NCBI GenBank assembly: GCA_016617785.1 | Contig: JADILM010000001.1 | Coordinates: forward strand, 4,402,001 to 4,466,000 | Direction: 5' to 3' | Source of the DNA: Sporobolomyces roseus | Taxonomy: Eukaryota; Basidiomycota; Microbotryomycetes; Sporidiobolales; Sporidiobolaceae | DNA: 64,000 nt | Shown: positions 10,508 to 20,910 of the stretch, piece by piece | Numbering within the stretch: position 1 is the stretch's first letter | How the letters are laid out: the number at the start of each line of letters is the position of its first letter | Notes under the pieces: model-generated | The model's input: the letters and a program-made list of their open reading frames with translations, nothing else | What the model was told of the DNA's origin: nothing | The model's database searches: none | Made by a program: the position numbers and the translations under genes

Positions 10508-12015
10508 CTAAACCTTCGCTTTCTCTTTCTTTCCTTTGCCATTCTTTTTCATTTTCGCAGATTTAGATTTCGTTCCCTTAACCTGCAAAGGATCAACAGC
10601 TCCAGTCAGAGCGAAACAGCAACTAGTGCTAGGCGTGAGACTCACCTTCTTCTGTTCCATCTGTTTCGCTTTGATCTTTTCCTTGATCTTTTCAATCTTT
10701 CGTTTCTTCTTCTCGTCCTTTCTCAATTTCTTCTCCATCTTTGTTTCGTGATCACCCATACCAGCTGAAAGCTTCTTGACTTCGTCGGTCTCATCGAGAA
10801 TCGAGGCGAGAGAGATCTTGGTTCGAAGCTTGAGGATTTCTGAACGGACTGAGGAGAGCGAGTCGAGAGCTTTTGAGAGGGAGGAACGTTTTGATTCGAG
10901 CTTCTTGACGAGAATAGGATCTTCAGCCGGAAACTTCATCTAGGGGCACGAGTAGAGAAACGTCAATCCAGCTTGACTCGCGAACGTAAAGGAAGGATGC
11001 CTACCTCGAGGGTTTCTCCGAAGGCGAGTATGCGATAAGGTCCCAAATGATCGTCAGTCTTCGTGTTTCGCTACTCAGCGCACTTCTCTCATCAGCTTGT
11101 GGGTTCCGTAGAGATTAGCGGTATCCGTGAGCCTTACCTCTTCCCGTTCCGAATTCTCCATTTTCGTTCGAACCGTATCGACGTGACCTCTTGAATACTT
11201 GGGCATTTGCTGATGATCCAGAGATCAGTTTCCACTACGTGACTTTGGAGAGAGCTAAGACGGAGCGTACCCAGAAGTCCAAGGTGCGATTGAGCGCTTG
11301 CGAAGGAGGCTCACCGTAGCTTGAGCAGGAATGTGTGTTGCAGAGATCGGTACATCGCCATTCTGGGTTGTCCCGATCGACGTCGCCCTCAATTGGGCGG
11401 AAGCGGATGAGATAGCTGCACCTCTCCCCGAGGATGCAGCCGAAGCACTGGGCGTATTCATTTGAAGAAATAGCGTTGACTCGAGTGTAGTATTGAATGA
11501 AACGGTTTGTTTTGCGTGCTTCGACTCGGAGCGACGCTTCGATGAGATGAAGCTCGTTCCACCCCTTGACCTTGCGATCGAGCTTGATCCTGAATCGTTC
11601 AACACGAGGAAGCTGTCACTCCGAATCCGCGATCAGCCATGACGTGAGAAGCTTATCGAAGGCGGGGACTGACCTTGACTTCGTCCGAGATACCAATTCT
11701 TCCGACATGATTCGAATGGCGACTCGCATCCAAGTTTTCCAAACTGAGTTCTTCAACAATCCACGCCTTTGAGAGATCTTTCGGGTCGGCCGGTCGTGCA
11801 GTGAGCATAATTCGATCACAGGTACCCCTCGTCTTTGATTTGTCACCGACGTGACAGCGCATGAGTAGTTTCTCAGGTTGACGATCGTCCCATCTTTTCG
11901 AAATTCCTGTATAACCTGAACGTAGACCGGCAAGCTGCGTAGCTAATAGTAGATCACTCCAATGTTCCCACACTGATCCTTCTTGAGGCCATCCATCGTG
12001 AGCCGGGGCTGACAT
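10508..12015 (-). CDS. ZCC family protein, copy 1: two WRKY/GCM-like zinc fingers and a Lys-rich coiled coil
   Basis: Exons (minus strand) 12015-11674, 11612-11271, 11209-11138, 11070-11005, 10939-10646 and 10582-10508 give 396 residues in closed phase. The N-terminal domain begins MSAPAHDGWP and holds a C-x11-C...H-x2-H finger. Exon 2 holds a second finger (CILGERC ... WRC ... HSC), a C-x5-C...H-x-C layout like the WRKY/GCM1/FLYWCH superfamily. A short HLGPYRILAFGET segment precedes a coiled coil (SSLSKALDSLSSVR) and a very basic Lys tail. Two paralogs (18926-20910 and 39742-41724) share exon 1 length exactly. DNA binding and nuclear location are inferred. This copy has one coil module and the others have two. 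Confidence 0.8.
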
Positions 12016-12802
12016 CCGAGTTGAGACGTGTTTGGAAGTTTGAGGAAGAGAGGTGAAGGTGAAAGAGAACTTGCTGTTGAGCTGCTCGAGTTGCGTAGAA
12101 TTGATTGAACTGTAGTATGATCGAGAAATCGAGTGAGTTATTTGCCAGAGCGAGGGAGAGAGAGGAAAGAGAAAATTCAGAATTTCTTGATCCTCAGAAG
12201 TCCGGAATCGCCTCGGAGTTGCAAAACGTGAGTCTTGAATCGTTTCAAGCTGTTGGTAGCTTGGAGAATTGGTATTGGATAGAGATAGTAGGCGAAGAAA
12301 GGGTGAGAAGGAGAGAGAGAGAGAATTGGTTTTCTCGCATTTTTACCTTGCAATACACTTTCAACGAAGCCTCCATTGCGCTTTCTTCAGGAGGAGGTAG
12401 GAAGCTGAGAGGCAGGAAAGCAAAGAGATGAGGGGTAAAGAAGGGAGAGAAGAGGGAACCCTGTTTGGTGGGATATCTACCTCGCGAAACCCGCTGAACC
12501 GCTCTGACTCCAGACTCGCTCCGTCGCTCCCCTGTTCATGGCCATAGCGCCTCTCTTCCGCTGCGGCCTTGCCACAACCTTTTCTCGCTCATTGCCTTCC
12601 CGCTTGTCGAACGACCGAGAATGTTCCCTCATCTCGATCTCCTTTCAACATGCCGGACCGACCCTTCGAGGGACACTCTGAAGTCACGTCCACCTTCCGA
12701 TCTTCCCTCGAGTTACAAAGCGAGCGAGAGAGCAGGTTCGAGGGGAAAGGGAAAAAGAAGGATGGTCTGCTCGGAAATTGCGTTTCTATATTTGCAGTAA
12801 AG
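12016..12802. other. Promoter region of ZCC copy 1 and ISA1 3' flank
   Basis: Nearly 790 bp between the ZCC start codon and the ISA1 stop codon. Only GA-rich low-complexity tracts (for example 12300-12325) were seen. Confidence 0.4.
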
Positions 12803-13588
12803 TTATACAATGAACGACCTGCAACGAGTAAGATCGTCAGTATCTCCTGCATCACCTCTGGAGTCAAAGAGATAAGAACGTACTCTCCACATCCACAAGC
12901 ATCCTTGATATTCGGATCTATTCCATCAAGACTTCCATCTCATCAATTTCGCCCTTCTCTTGTCCAGTCAAGAGGATAAGTACTCACTATTGAAAACGAA
13001 TCTAGCTTGTAACGCATCTTCCTGCCAATCCATTTCACTCCCAATGATCGAAAACAACGCTTTCGAATCGATAACAACCCTGACCCCATCCTGCTCCACC
13101 ACTTCATCGAACTTGTCTGGTTTGTCTACGTAATCTAGGTGATACGACATTCCTGCACAACCTTTGTTTCGTACTCCTACTCTGATCAATTTCGGTGTCG
13201 GTGAATCGAGGAGCGCTCGAATTCGAGTTACTGCGGTTGGAGTCTACGGAACGCAATCAGTTTCATTAGTATCGACTGGAAGTGATGAGAGGGAGTAAGG
13301 AGGGCGTACGAGAGATACAGCTGCTTTCCTAGCTCTCAAATTGACTCGCTTTGGTTTGCTCGGTGCTGGAACTGGAGTAGTGTGTACAGCTGGATTAGGA
13401 GTTTGATCTAATATAGGTGCGAACCTCTTGGGAGTGGTCGAGATGGATCGGGACGAGGTGGAAGGGATCGGTGTTGATGGGAATGATGTAGAGAATGAGG
13501 AGTGGCGGAGAATGATACAGGCTGGACAAGTAGGAGAGGTTCGTAAGGTTGAACGGAACGCTGAGGTAGCTGTACGTGCTAATGACAT
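12803..13588 (-). CDS. ISA1: ISA1, A-type iron-sulfur cluster assembly protein, mitochondrial
   Basis: Isa1 acts with Isa2 in the mitochondrial matrix in making [4Fe-4S] clusters. Exons 13588-13310, 13243-12988, 12917-12884 and 12818-12803 join to 194 residues. The first 70 or so are rich in Ser, Thr and Arg with few acids (a matrix targeting sequence). The A-type domain follows, with TPTAVTRIRALL, then IRVGVRNKGCAGMSYHLDY and IGSEMDWQEDALQARFVFNN. It ends NPNIKDACGCGESFIV. The three conserved Cys are present: GC in the first motif and the CGC pair near the end. The last coding exon is only 16 nt and supplies the terminal residues, which supports the splice model. Confidence 0.93.
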
Positions 13589-13793
13589 TCTGATAGGGAT
13601 GGTGAAGAGTGAGGGAAGGAAGGGAGAAGAAGGTGGGCCGGATTTCAGTCAACCGGCGAGATTCGTCAAATCACAAGTCGCTGAAATGAAAAAAATCAAT
13701 CGGTTCGCAGAAGTCCTCGCTCTTCTCCAGGGAGTACACGTAAGATTCATTCATTCATTATCGTTCAAACTACTGAAAAAGACCTCTACTTTT

Positions 13794-15403
13794 CTAATCA
13801 TCGAAATCGAATTGATTCTCCAACAAGCTAATCGCACATCAGAATCCACATGAGCACTCAATCTTTCAATGCATAGAGAAAGAGAGTATAAACTTACTAA
13901 TTAGCGGCCAATTCCTCATTCCTATCACAAGCCAAAAACGCCTGAATCGCCATTTGTCTATCGAAACCCATCGCGACCAACCTCTCGATACTTTCTTTCT
14001 CCTGTTCCGTTACTTGTACATACTGTTCCCCGTCCCCACCCTCTCCCATCATTCCACCACCCTCTCCAAACATATCCCCCATATCTTGATCATCACCCGC
14101 TTCGGCACCTTCTTGCAAGAATTGTACAAACTCCGACTGGTTGCGTTCGATCAAGGTCAAAAGTTCTGGGTTGGAAGCACCGAGTTGTTGGAGGAAAGGT
14201 TGGAGGAGTGCTGGGTTCTGTTGGACCAAGGTACGGAGTTGAGCAAAGATTGGGGTCGAACGGAGGGCGGCGAGTTCGGAAGACGGGGCAGCACCGGTAG
14301 AGGAAGGTAAGGGTTGAGAACCGGCAGTAGCGGCTGCTTCGAAAAGGTTTCGAGGAGCGTTCGAGGAGGGAGCTAGAGGAGTTTGAGGGGATCAGTGAGG
14401 GTTCAAAGGGAGAATAAGGAAACGGGAAAAAAGTACCTGGTGCGGGAGTAGCGGCGAGGGAGGCAGCGTTACCTGATCCTGCGGGGGAAGGAGTACCAGG
14501 GGGGTTTGCGGCAGAAGGAGGAGGAGCTTGAGCGGCAGCGGGTTCAGGTCCAGATTCGGGAATACCCTGTAATTTACGACTTGCCGTTCAGCTCAAACAT
14601 TGAGAAGAGTTGATCGAGAGTGTAAGGCTTACATTCATGAGGTATTCAACAGCGCGATGAGGGTTATTGTAACTAGCTCTCAAAGCTTTCATGACTTGTT
14701 CTTTCGGGAATCCCATCGAAACCATTTCGTTAATACTAGTCTCCAATGCACTTCCCGCCAAGAACGAACTCGATGAATCACTTGGCTCTTGTTGAGTGGA
14801 AGAGGTAGAGGTAGTGTTGGAGGGAGCAGGGGTTTCGGCTTCTGTCGTTGAGGGAGCAGAGGCAGCGGGTGCTGGACCGGGTGCGTTGGGAGCTACGGGA
14901 GTTTGACTGGGTTGAGCGGGAGTAGCGGGAGGTGCGGGTGCGGCGGCGGGAGTAGGAGCGGGTGCGGCAGGAGCAGGAGCAGCTTTGGGTTTCGTGACCA
15001 TTACAACGCAGAACTGTTTTTGCGAAAATGGGTAGAAAGTTAGCGAACAATCACCTTCTGAAGCTAAGGTCGAGACTCACATCCTTCTCTTTGAATGCGC
15101 AAGCTTCTACAGTCTTTGCATCTTCGAGAATCTTACCTGTAAAGAGGGAAGAGATCAAGTTAATTTCGATTCTCTTGCTATGAGTGAGGAGAGCTGCTTA
15201 CCACCATGAATGATTTTTTGAGTCTCTACTGGGAAGCCCTGATCATTCGCAATCTTCTTTTTCAAGTCTCCGACCTATTATTTCTGATTGTGAGTGAAGT
15301 TTTGTGTGAGGAGAAGGACAAGAAAGTGACGTACAGTCTCTGTTAGTTCTGCTTCAACGAAGAATTGCTTCTGTTGTAAAGTTTTGAAAGTGATTCTGAC
15401 CAT
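13794..15403 (-). CDS. RAD23: RAD23, ubiquitin-receptor and nucleotide excision repair protein
   Basis: Rad23 shuttles ubiquitylated proteins to the proteasome and stabilises Rad4/XPC in DNA repair. Exons 15403-15335, 15274-15202, 15136-15081, 15013-14633, 14566-14437, 14372-13898 and 13827-13794 give 405 residues. Order of domains: ubiquitin-like domain ([14 protein letters not shown] ... KIIHGGKILED ... [10 protein letters not shown]), an Ala/Pro linker, UBA1 ([20 protein letters not shown]), a second linker, the XPC-binding STI1 domain ([20 protein letters not shown]) and UBA2 ([20 protein letters not shown]). The tail completes UBA2 as [14 protein letters not shown]. The ATG at 15403 is chosen because it begins the ubiquitin fold. 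All hallmark parts are intact. Confidence 0.95.
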
Positions 15404-15635
15404 ACTGACTGTCTTCGAGGGAGTGGTGGCGATGAGAGTGCAGGAGAGAAGGAAACAGAGAGAGGGAGAAAGAGGGACTCGTAATCTCGAGACTTGTTCC
15501 TCATCCACAACCTCAAACTAGCTCTTGACCACTCTGAGCAACTCTTAGACCGCTATAGACCTCGATCAAGCTATTCAAACCCGCCCTCGTCACTCCCTCG
15601 CTGATTTCACTTTTTCATACACCAATTCTCAAACA
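15404..15635. promoter_or_regulatory. Divergent promoter RAD23 / Myb copy A
   Basis: These 232 bp separate two divergent start codons. The half next to the Myb gene is part of the inverted duplication, so the Myb promoter was copied with the gene. Confidence 0.5.
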
Positions 15636-16035
15636 ATGTCAAATCTCTACCGTCAATCACAACGAGATAACTCAGGAGTACGACTACCTTGGGAACCAGA
15701 GGAGACACAACTCCTTCTCAAGCTAGTCGAAACTCATGGTCCAACTTGGTCGTTGATGATTCGACTTCACGGAGCAGAAGGAACAGAATCAAATATGTTC
15801 AAGAACCGGACCACTGTCGCATTGAAGGATAAAGCGGTCAACATTAAGAAGAAACTGATTAGAGCGGGAGAACCTGTTCCAGAGGGTTTCGAGAATGGTC
15901 AGTTCAAACAACTCCTCTCTCACCTGTTGAACACGAGCTGATGTTGAGTCCTTTTGCGAGCCGACAGTCAAAGTGCCGTCTTCTGGACTGTACAGGGGTC
16001 CGGTAGTGATCCGCAGGGAACTGATCGGAAGATGA
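15636..16035 (+). CDS. Small telobox-like Myb protein, copy A
   Basis: Exons 15636-15897 and 15968-16035 give 109 residues. Residues 18-72 form a Myb/SANT-like repeat: LPWEPEETQLLLKLVETHG, WS at 38-39, a HGAEGTES loop, then RTTVALKDKAVNIKKKL. The VALKDKAVNIK segment (61-71) resembles the telobox, VDLKDKxRNxxK, of telomere-binding Myb proteins such as Tay1, Taz1 and TRF. The second exon is supported by the arm B copy, where it is open in the same frame with mainly synonymous changes and the same stop. Double-stranded DNA binding is likely and telomere binding is inference. There is no dimerisation domain, so it would act as a bare Myb module. Confidence 0.78.
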
Positions 16036-16448
16036 ATGAACAGAATCGATAGGTCGAAGGGTGAGTCTGTTGTCGAGTCCTCAGGATGTCTTCATTGTAA
16101 GTGCGCAAACTAAGGTTGCCAAAGTGATTCACAGCTCACCTCAAGCGAGGGACGATCAAAGAGTGGAACAGAACGAGAACAGTTGCACAACCTCCGCTCT
16201 TCGAACCTTTCTTCCTGCCGACACATTTTCGTTCCTCTTCCCTTCCCCCATCGTCTCTCGCATCGATCGGCCTCTCGCTCAAGACGTACGTCTCCCACGC
16301 CGACTCTACCCTTCCCTTCTCCCCACAAGTCTCGAATCCCTTCTCTTCCTCTCGCTATCCTCGACCGATTCCCGCTCCACTTACTCTCTCGCCTCTACTT
16401 CCGTCTCTCTCACCTCTTCTCTCGTCACTTCGCGCTGGACCTCGCGCC

Positions 16449-16487
16449 GAATCTCCGGATCCTCCGCCGAAGGAACCACGAGACCCA
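16449..16487 (+). promoter_or_regulatory. Conserved upstream element of the MSHP genes (copy a1)
   Basis: The pattern GAATCTCCG, a few variable bases, CCTCCGCCGAAGGAAC, then ACGAGAC lies about 80 bp before the start codon. The same element precedes all four MSHP copies (17504-17542 plus; 43142-43180 and 44191-44228 minus) at 73-81 bp from ATG. In copy a2 it is out of frame with the gene, so it is not conserved as protein. Confidence 0.6.
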
Positions 16488-16563
16488 CCTCTTCTCGTCC
16501 TTCTCCCCTCCCACTTCCTTCACCCCTCTCGCTTCCTTCTACATCCCTCGACCTCGACCCAAC

Positions 16564-17158
16564 ATGTCACATCCTCACACTTTCAGCTTGGATGAGGAGC
16601 GTGAGCGTGAAACAGAGCTTCACGAACAACGAGTCAGAGGCGAAGTCTTTCAGAACCGGTTAAAGACGATCTCGAATTTAGCTGTTGCGAAAGGAATCTC
16701 TAAGGAGGTTATGCGGGGATGGGCGAAGGATATGAAGCGGACGTTAATGCGTCGTGGAGAAGCGGTTTGGGAGTTGTACCATGATGAGGGGTGGGAGAAA
16801 GTTAGAGAAATGTTGGATAGGATGCAGAATGCATTGATCGATGGAGAAGCTATAGTAAGCTTTCCTATTCATATCTCAGGAAGAGAACGTTGCTAATGTA
16901 TAGATTCTTTGAAAGCAGACTGAATACAGAGGCGGAAATCTTCACTCGATACTTCCTGAATTCCAAGCCGAATCGTTTCTCAACTCGATTCATGCCCTCT
17001 ATCCAGCTCAATCTCGACCTACTTCTTCTTCCGCTTTCACACCTATCAAACGCGGTTCTTCACCTGTCGCCCCGCATCAGCACGTCGAAAAAGAAACTCG
17101 ATGGGATTATCAAGATTCTCATCCGGATTTGCAAGCGCCATCATGCTCGGTGAGATAG
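16564..17158 (+). CDS. MSHP family protein a1, function unknown
   Basis: Exons 16564-16854 and 16919-17158 give 176 residues. I do not recognise the family. It begins MSHPHTFSLDEER, followed by a charged helical region (RGEVFQNRLKTISNL, RGWAKDMKRTLMRRGEAVW) and a striking ELYHDEGWEKVREMLDRMQ motif. After the intron come HSILPEFQAESFLNSIHALYP and a Ser/Pro-rich tail. No signal peptide or membrane segment is seen. Four copies exist in the window. The start is chosen because MSH[PS]HT[FL] begins all four and homology in frame stops upstream of it. The stretch 16855-17112 is identical to arm B, intron included. Confidence 0.72.
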
Positions 17159-17614
17159 TGGAGGGAACACGGGCGTTCCTGTTGAGGCTCAGATAAGTCG
17201 AAGGATATAAGGCGAGGAGAGTTAAGGAGGATTCGGGTTTAGGTACAGGGAGGAGAATGAAACGATAGTAGAGGGGATGAAGGGTGAGCAAAGTTGGGGA
17301 AGGAGAGTGACAGGCTTGAAGCGAATGGATATGGGGTCAAGTAGTTGAGTTGGGAAACATCGATGAATTTGCGAAATCTCGAAACGAGAGGAGGCTCTGT
17401 TCCCTCTCTGTCTTCGCCTCTTCTCTCCTCTCTTCCTCTCTTCCATCCCTGATCTATCTCAGCGATTCTTAAGGCAGCATCCAAGTCAATCAACACGCGT
17501 CATGCCGAATCTCCGAAACCTCCGCCGAAGGAACAACGAGACAAACCTTTCCCTTTCTCTCCTCTTTCCTTCTCCCCTGTCACTTCCTTCTTCATCTCTC
17601 CACCGAGCTCGCAA
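17159..17614. other. Intergenic spacer between MSHP a1 and a2
   Basis: These 456 bp hold no gene. The spacer is nearly identical to 43067-43515 in arm B, and it contains the second copy of the conserved MSHP upstream element (17504-17542). Confidence 0.6.
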
Positions 17615-18291
17615 ATGTCACATTCTCATACTCTCAACTCTGAAGAGGAACTCGAACGCGAGGGAGATCTACACAAGAAGGGAGCCAGAGGTGAGGACTT
17701 CAAAAACCGGTTAGAGACGATCAAAAAATTGGGGATCGAGAACGGAGTTCAGAGTGATGAAGAAGTGGGCGAGGGAGATGAGGGATACATTCATGAGTAG
17801 GGGAAGGGCGAATTACGAGTTGTACCGCGACAAAGGGTGGGAGAAAGTGGATGATATGATTACTAGCATGCAGTTCGACTTGAACCACGGGATACCCATC
17901 GTAAGCTTTCTCTTGTACCATAATCAGCAAGCAAGACTCTGTGCTGACACACATCTGGTCACAGACTGAAGGAGGAATCGTTCAATCGATTCTACCCAAG
18001 TTTCAAGCCGAGTCGTTGCTCGAATCGATCGAGTCCCTCTACCCTCGACTCTCTCACACAAACTCCTCTGTCTTCAAGCCTCTCGATCGAAACTCTCTAG
18101 CGGCCCCCGCTATCGATCCACACGAGCACGTCGAAAAGGAGCGAGAAAACGACTCTTATCCAGCCATGATCGCTGGAAATACTGCACGCGCTCGTGCGTA
18201 CATGCACTCGGTGCGAACACCTACATCGACTACTTGGAGGCCGTTCACTGGTGGTTCAGCTCAGCTCCGCCCGAAGAAGAGGATCAAGTGA
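17615..18291 (+). pseudogene. MSHP family copy a2, frameshifted
   Basis: Exons 17615-17900 and 17965-18291 correspond to the intact arm B gene at 42324-43066. Exon 1 is 286 nt instead of 291: where arm B reads AGTGAAGTGATGAAG, this copy reads AGTGATGAAG (17753-17762), a loss of one 5-nt AGTGA unit. Translation from MSHSHTLNSEEE therefore stops at 17798-17800 after 61 residues. An internal ATG at 17754 restores the downstream frame and could give a shortened protein with the DKGWEKV and ILPKFQAESLLESI motifs. The rest of the gene, splice sites included, is preserved, so the lesion looks recent or the short form is used. Confidence 0.75.
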
Positions 18292-18925
18292 GGGATTCCA
18301 GGAAGGAAACGAAGAGCGATTAGAGTGAATGAAGGGTGAGAAGAGTTTGGGAACGAAGAAGAATGGATGCCGTCGGAGTGAGATGGGGTCCGAGTGGGTG
18401 AGATGGATTGATATGAATGGTTTTGCGAGGTTTTGTGAGGAAACGAGAGTTTCGAAGGAGAGCTGCTCAAATTCCAGTCATCGCTCTCCTAACTCTCACA
18501 GCAGCTTTGACGTGCCGTCTACAACTAGTGTACGAGGTGCACTCTTCGAGGCTCTCATCGCCGAATCGCTCCTCTCGCCTCGAATCTTCGAAGATTTCGC
18601 TTTTTTCTTCTTTCGTTCCTCCCCTCTTCTCTCCCACTGCCCTCACTTTTCTCGCTGCACTTCTCATTATTGAGATCCTTGCTAAACAGTAGACTCGAGA
18701 GGAGGAAGAAAGGTCGCGCTCGCACCTTGTTTGTTTACCTCGAAAATTCTTTTGATCCGAGGCGTTCTCGGAGTTTCCTCTTTCTTTCTCTCTCTTTCTC
18801 TTCACTCTCTCTCATCGAACACAACACAGAGGATACAGCAGAGTAGCGCGACACTTCGATAGGCTATCAAGCGATCTCCAATAGCCGCCTCAACTCGAGA
18901 TTCCCTTTCTTCTCCGACTAACAAC
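18292..18925. other. Intergenic: MSHP a2 3' flank and ZCC copy 2 promoter
   Basis: These 634 bp hold no supportable gene. The counterpart in arm B is about 41725-42323, with patches of clear similarity and small insertions or deletions. CT-rich low-complexity tracts precede the ZCC start (18775-18815). Confidence 0.45.
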
Positions 18926-20910
18926 ATGTCGGCTCCTCCACACGACGGATGGCCAGCAGAGGGATTGATTTGGGAACATTGGAGTGATCTGCTACTCGCT
19001 ACTCAATTGGCGGCTTTACGAGAGGGATACACCGGAATTTCAAAAGCGTGGCACCCTCGAAACCCCGAAAAGGTAGGGATCCGCTGCAAGATTGAGAACA
19101 GTGACAACCGGGAAGGAAGCTGTCAACAACAGCTCGTCTTCGCCCGTGCAAGGGATCCAGCGAATCTAGGTGGAGCGTGGGTCGTCGAAAAGCTTCGCCT
19201 TGAGAATCTCGCTGTCGGACGGCACACTAAGCATACGGGAGGTGTAGGGATCTCGAATGGCTTCAAGGTACGCTCAGTATATCTCGTGATGTCGCTGCTG
19301 TCTCTGAGTAATGAGGCAGCTTCTATCTCGACACAGACGTCTCCGAAGAAAAGACCAAAACTTTCGATCGGTCACATCGTCGAAGACTGGAAATCGATGC
19401 ATCGTCTCGAAGGTGCCTTCAGAGCTAGCGCTCGACTCGATGGGCGATTCCTTCACACCAAAGGACGACCAGCCAAACATGGATCGACGTCGCAGTTATT
19501 CTCGTACTACTTCTCTTGCGTTATCGGAGAGAAATGCGATTTCTATGCTCGTTTCAACCCTCAGAAACAAGCCGATGGTGAAGGTTGGATCTGCGAACAG
19601 CTCTGTACTAGACACACTTGCACAAGCATCGCACCCGAAATCACCAAGTCGCTCTCCCAGATTCTGACATTCTGGGTATGTTCACTTTTCAGGCCAGATC
19701 TGTTCCTTAAGGTGCTCTCTGATGTGTCGTGACAGCCTGCACCCAAGATTGTTGGAGCTTACGACAGCATTTCGCAGCGACGAATTTACAACTACGATAC
19801 TCCTGTTAATTCTCGCTGCCGAACCGTCGAGCTCAATCTGTTTGTTACTGACTCTGAGCTGGCATAAGTAGATTCCGACAATTGTTGAACAGCATTTGGG
19901 TGACTATCCCGTCCTTGCTCCCGGTCAAACTTCTCCGGTAAGCCTTTCGAGCTCTCATCGCAGTGCTGGCAACGATCCGATCCGGCAGAGTCATTCACTG
20001 ACTGCTCTCTCTTCCTTGCTTAGCTAGACTCTTCCCCTTCCCGCTCCTCAAAGCGTTCGAGTAGACGAAGAGTCTACATCAGCGCAAGCTCAACTCACTG
20101 ATTCAGGAAATCGTCAAGCTCTTATCTCGCTCAAAAATAAGCTCAATCTCGCAGTGGTTGTGGACGAGCCTGAAGAGGTCAAGATATTGAAGAGGAAGAT
20201 TGCTGAATTGGAGAAGGAGGAAATGAAAGAGGTTCAGTTGAAGCAGGAGGAAACGGTTTCGAAGAAAAAGGCAAGAACGTTAGAGTTATTGGAATCATTG
20301 GAAGAGAACCCTCAGGCGTTGAAGAAGGTGAACAACCCTTCCGATTACGTCTATCGGAAAGAGCGAGCTGATTTAAGTTGTTGTTCTCGCAACAGTCAAA
20401 ATCGAATCCTTCCTCGAAACAACCTTTACCTCCCGCACCCCTTCCCATCCCCTCGACTACTCCTGCCCCTTGCTCTTCTACTATCACTGCGCAAACCGAT
20501 AAACTTCAGAACAGACAAGGATCTCTCGTCAAAGCTATCGACTCACTTTTCTCGATTCGACGACTCATTCTCGATCTCGAACACAAGGTATCAATCGCTT
20601 TGGCTCTCGACGATCTCGAGGGAGCAGGAAAACACGAAGCTGAAAAGGTGGAACTGGAAAAGCGAAGGGACGATATTCAGAGCAAAGTCACGAAAAGGAA
20701 AAGAAAGGTTGAGCGGCAGAAGGAGAGGATGAAAGCGAAGCAGATGGTCAAGAAGAAGGTGAGTTATCGCCTGCTTCAGGTATCGAACGAAAACTGACGA
20801 AACAGAGAGATTCGTCAATTTCGCAGGTTGTCAGGAATACTTCGAATCCTCTCAAAGTCAAGCAAGCAAGGAAGGTCAAGAAAAGTAAGAAGGAGAAGAA
20901 GATGCAGTGA
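18926..20910 (+). CDS. ZCC family protein, copy 2: two WRKY/GCM-like zinc fingers and coiled coils
   Basis: Exons 18926-19267, 19337-19675, 19736-19804, 19872-19937, 20028-20327, 20396-20758 and 20827-20910 give 520 residues. Finger 1 uses C54, C66, H100 and H103. Finger 2 uses C175, C181, H207 and C209, with Trp198 in the GEGWIC motif. This C-x5-C-x25-H-x-C layout is close to group III WRKY and GCM/FLYWCH fingers. A QHLGDYPVLAPGQT segment follows, then an acidic-basic coiled coil (exon 5) and a second coil (QGSLVKAIDSLFSIRRLILDL) running into a Lys/Arg tail. The exon 3 donor would be the weak GTTAAT, so 19736-19872 is the least certain part. Transcription-factor function is inferred. Confidence 0.75.

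Noticed and set aside
12105..12431. 108-residue open frame upstream of ZCC copy 1
   Set aside because: GA-rich low-complexity translation (Arg/Glu runs); no equivalent upstream of the other ZCC copies.
16183..16563. N-terminal extension of MSHP a1, open in frame upstream of its ATG
   Set aside because: In copy a2 the conserved upstream sequence is in a different frame from the gene, so it is more likely an untranslated element.
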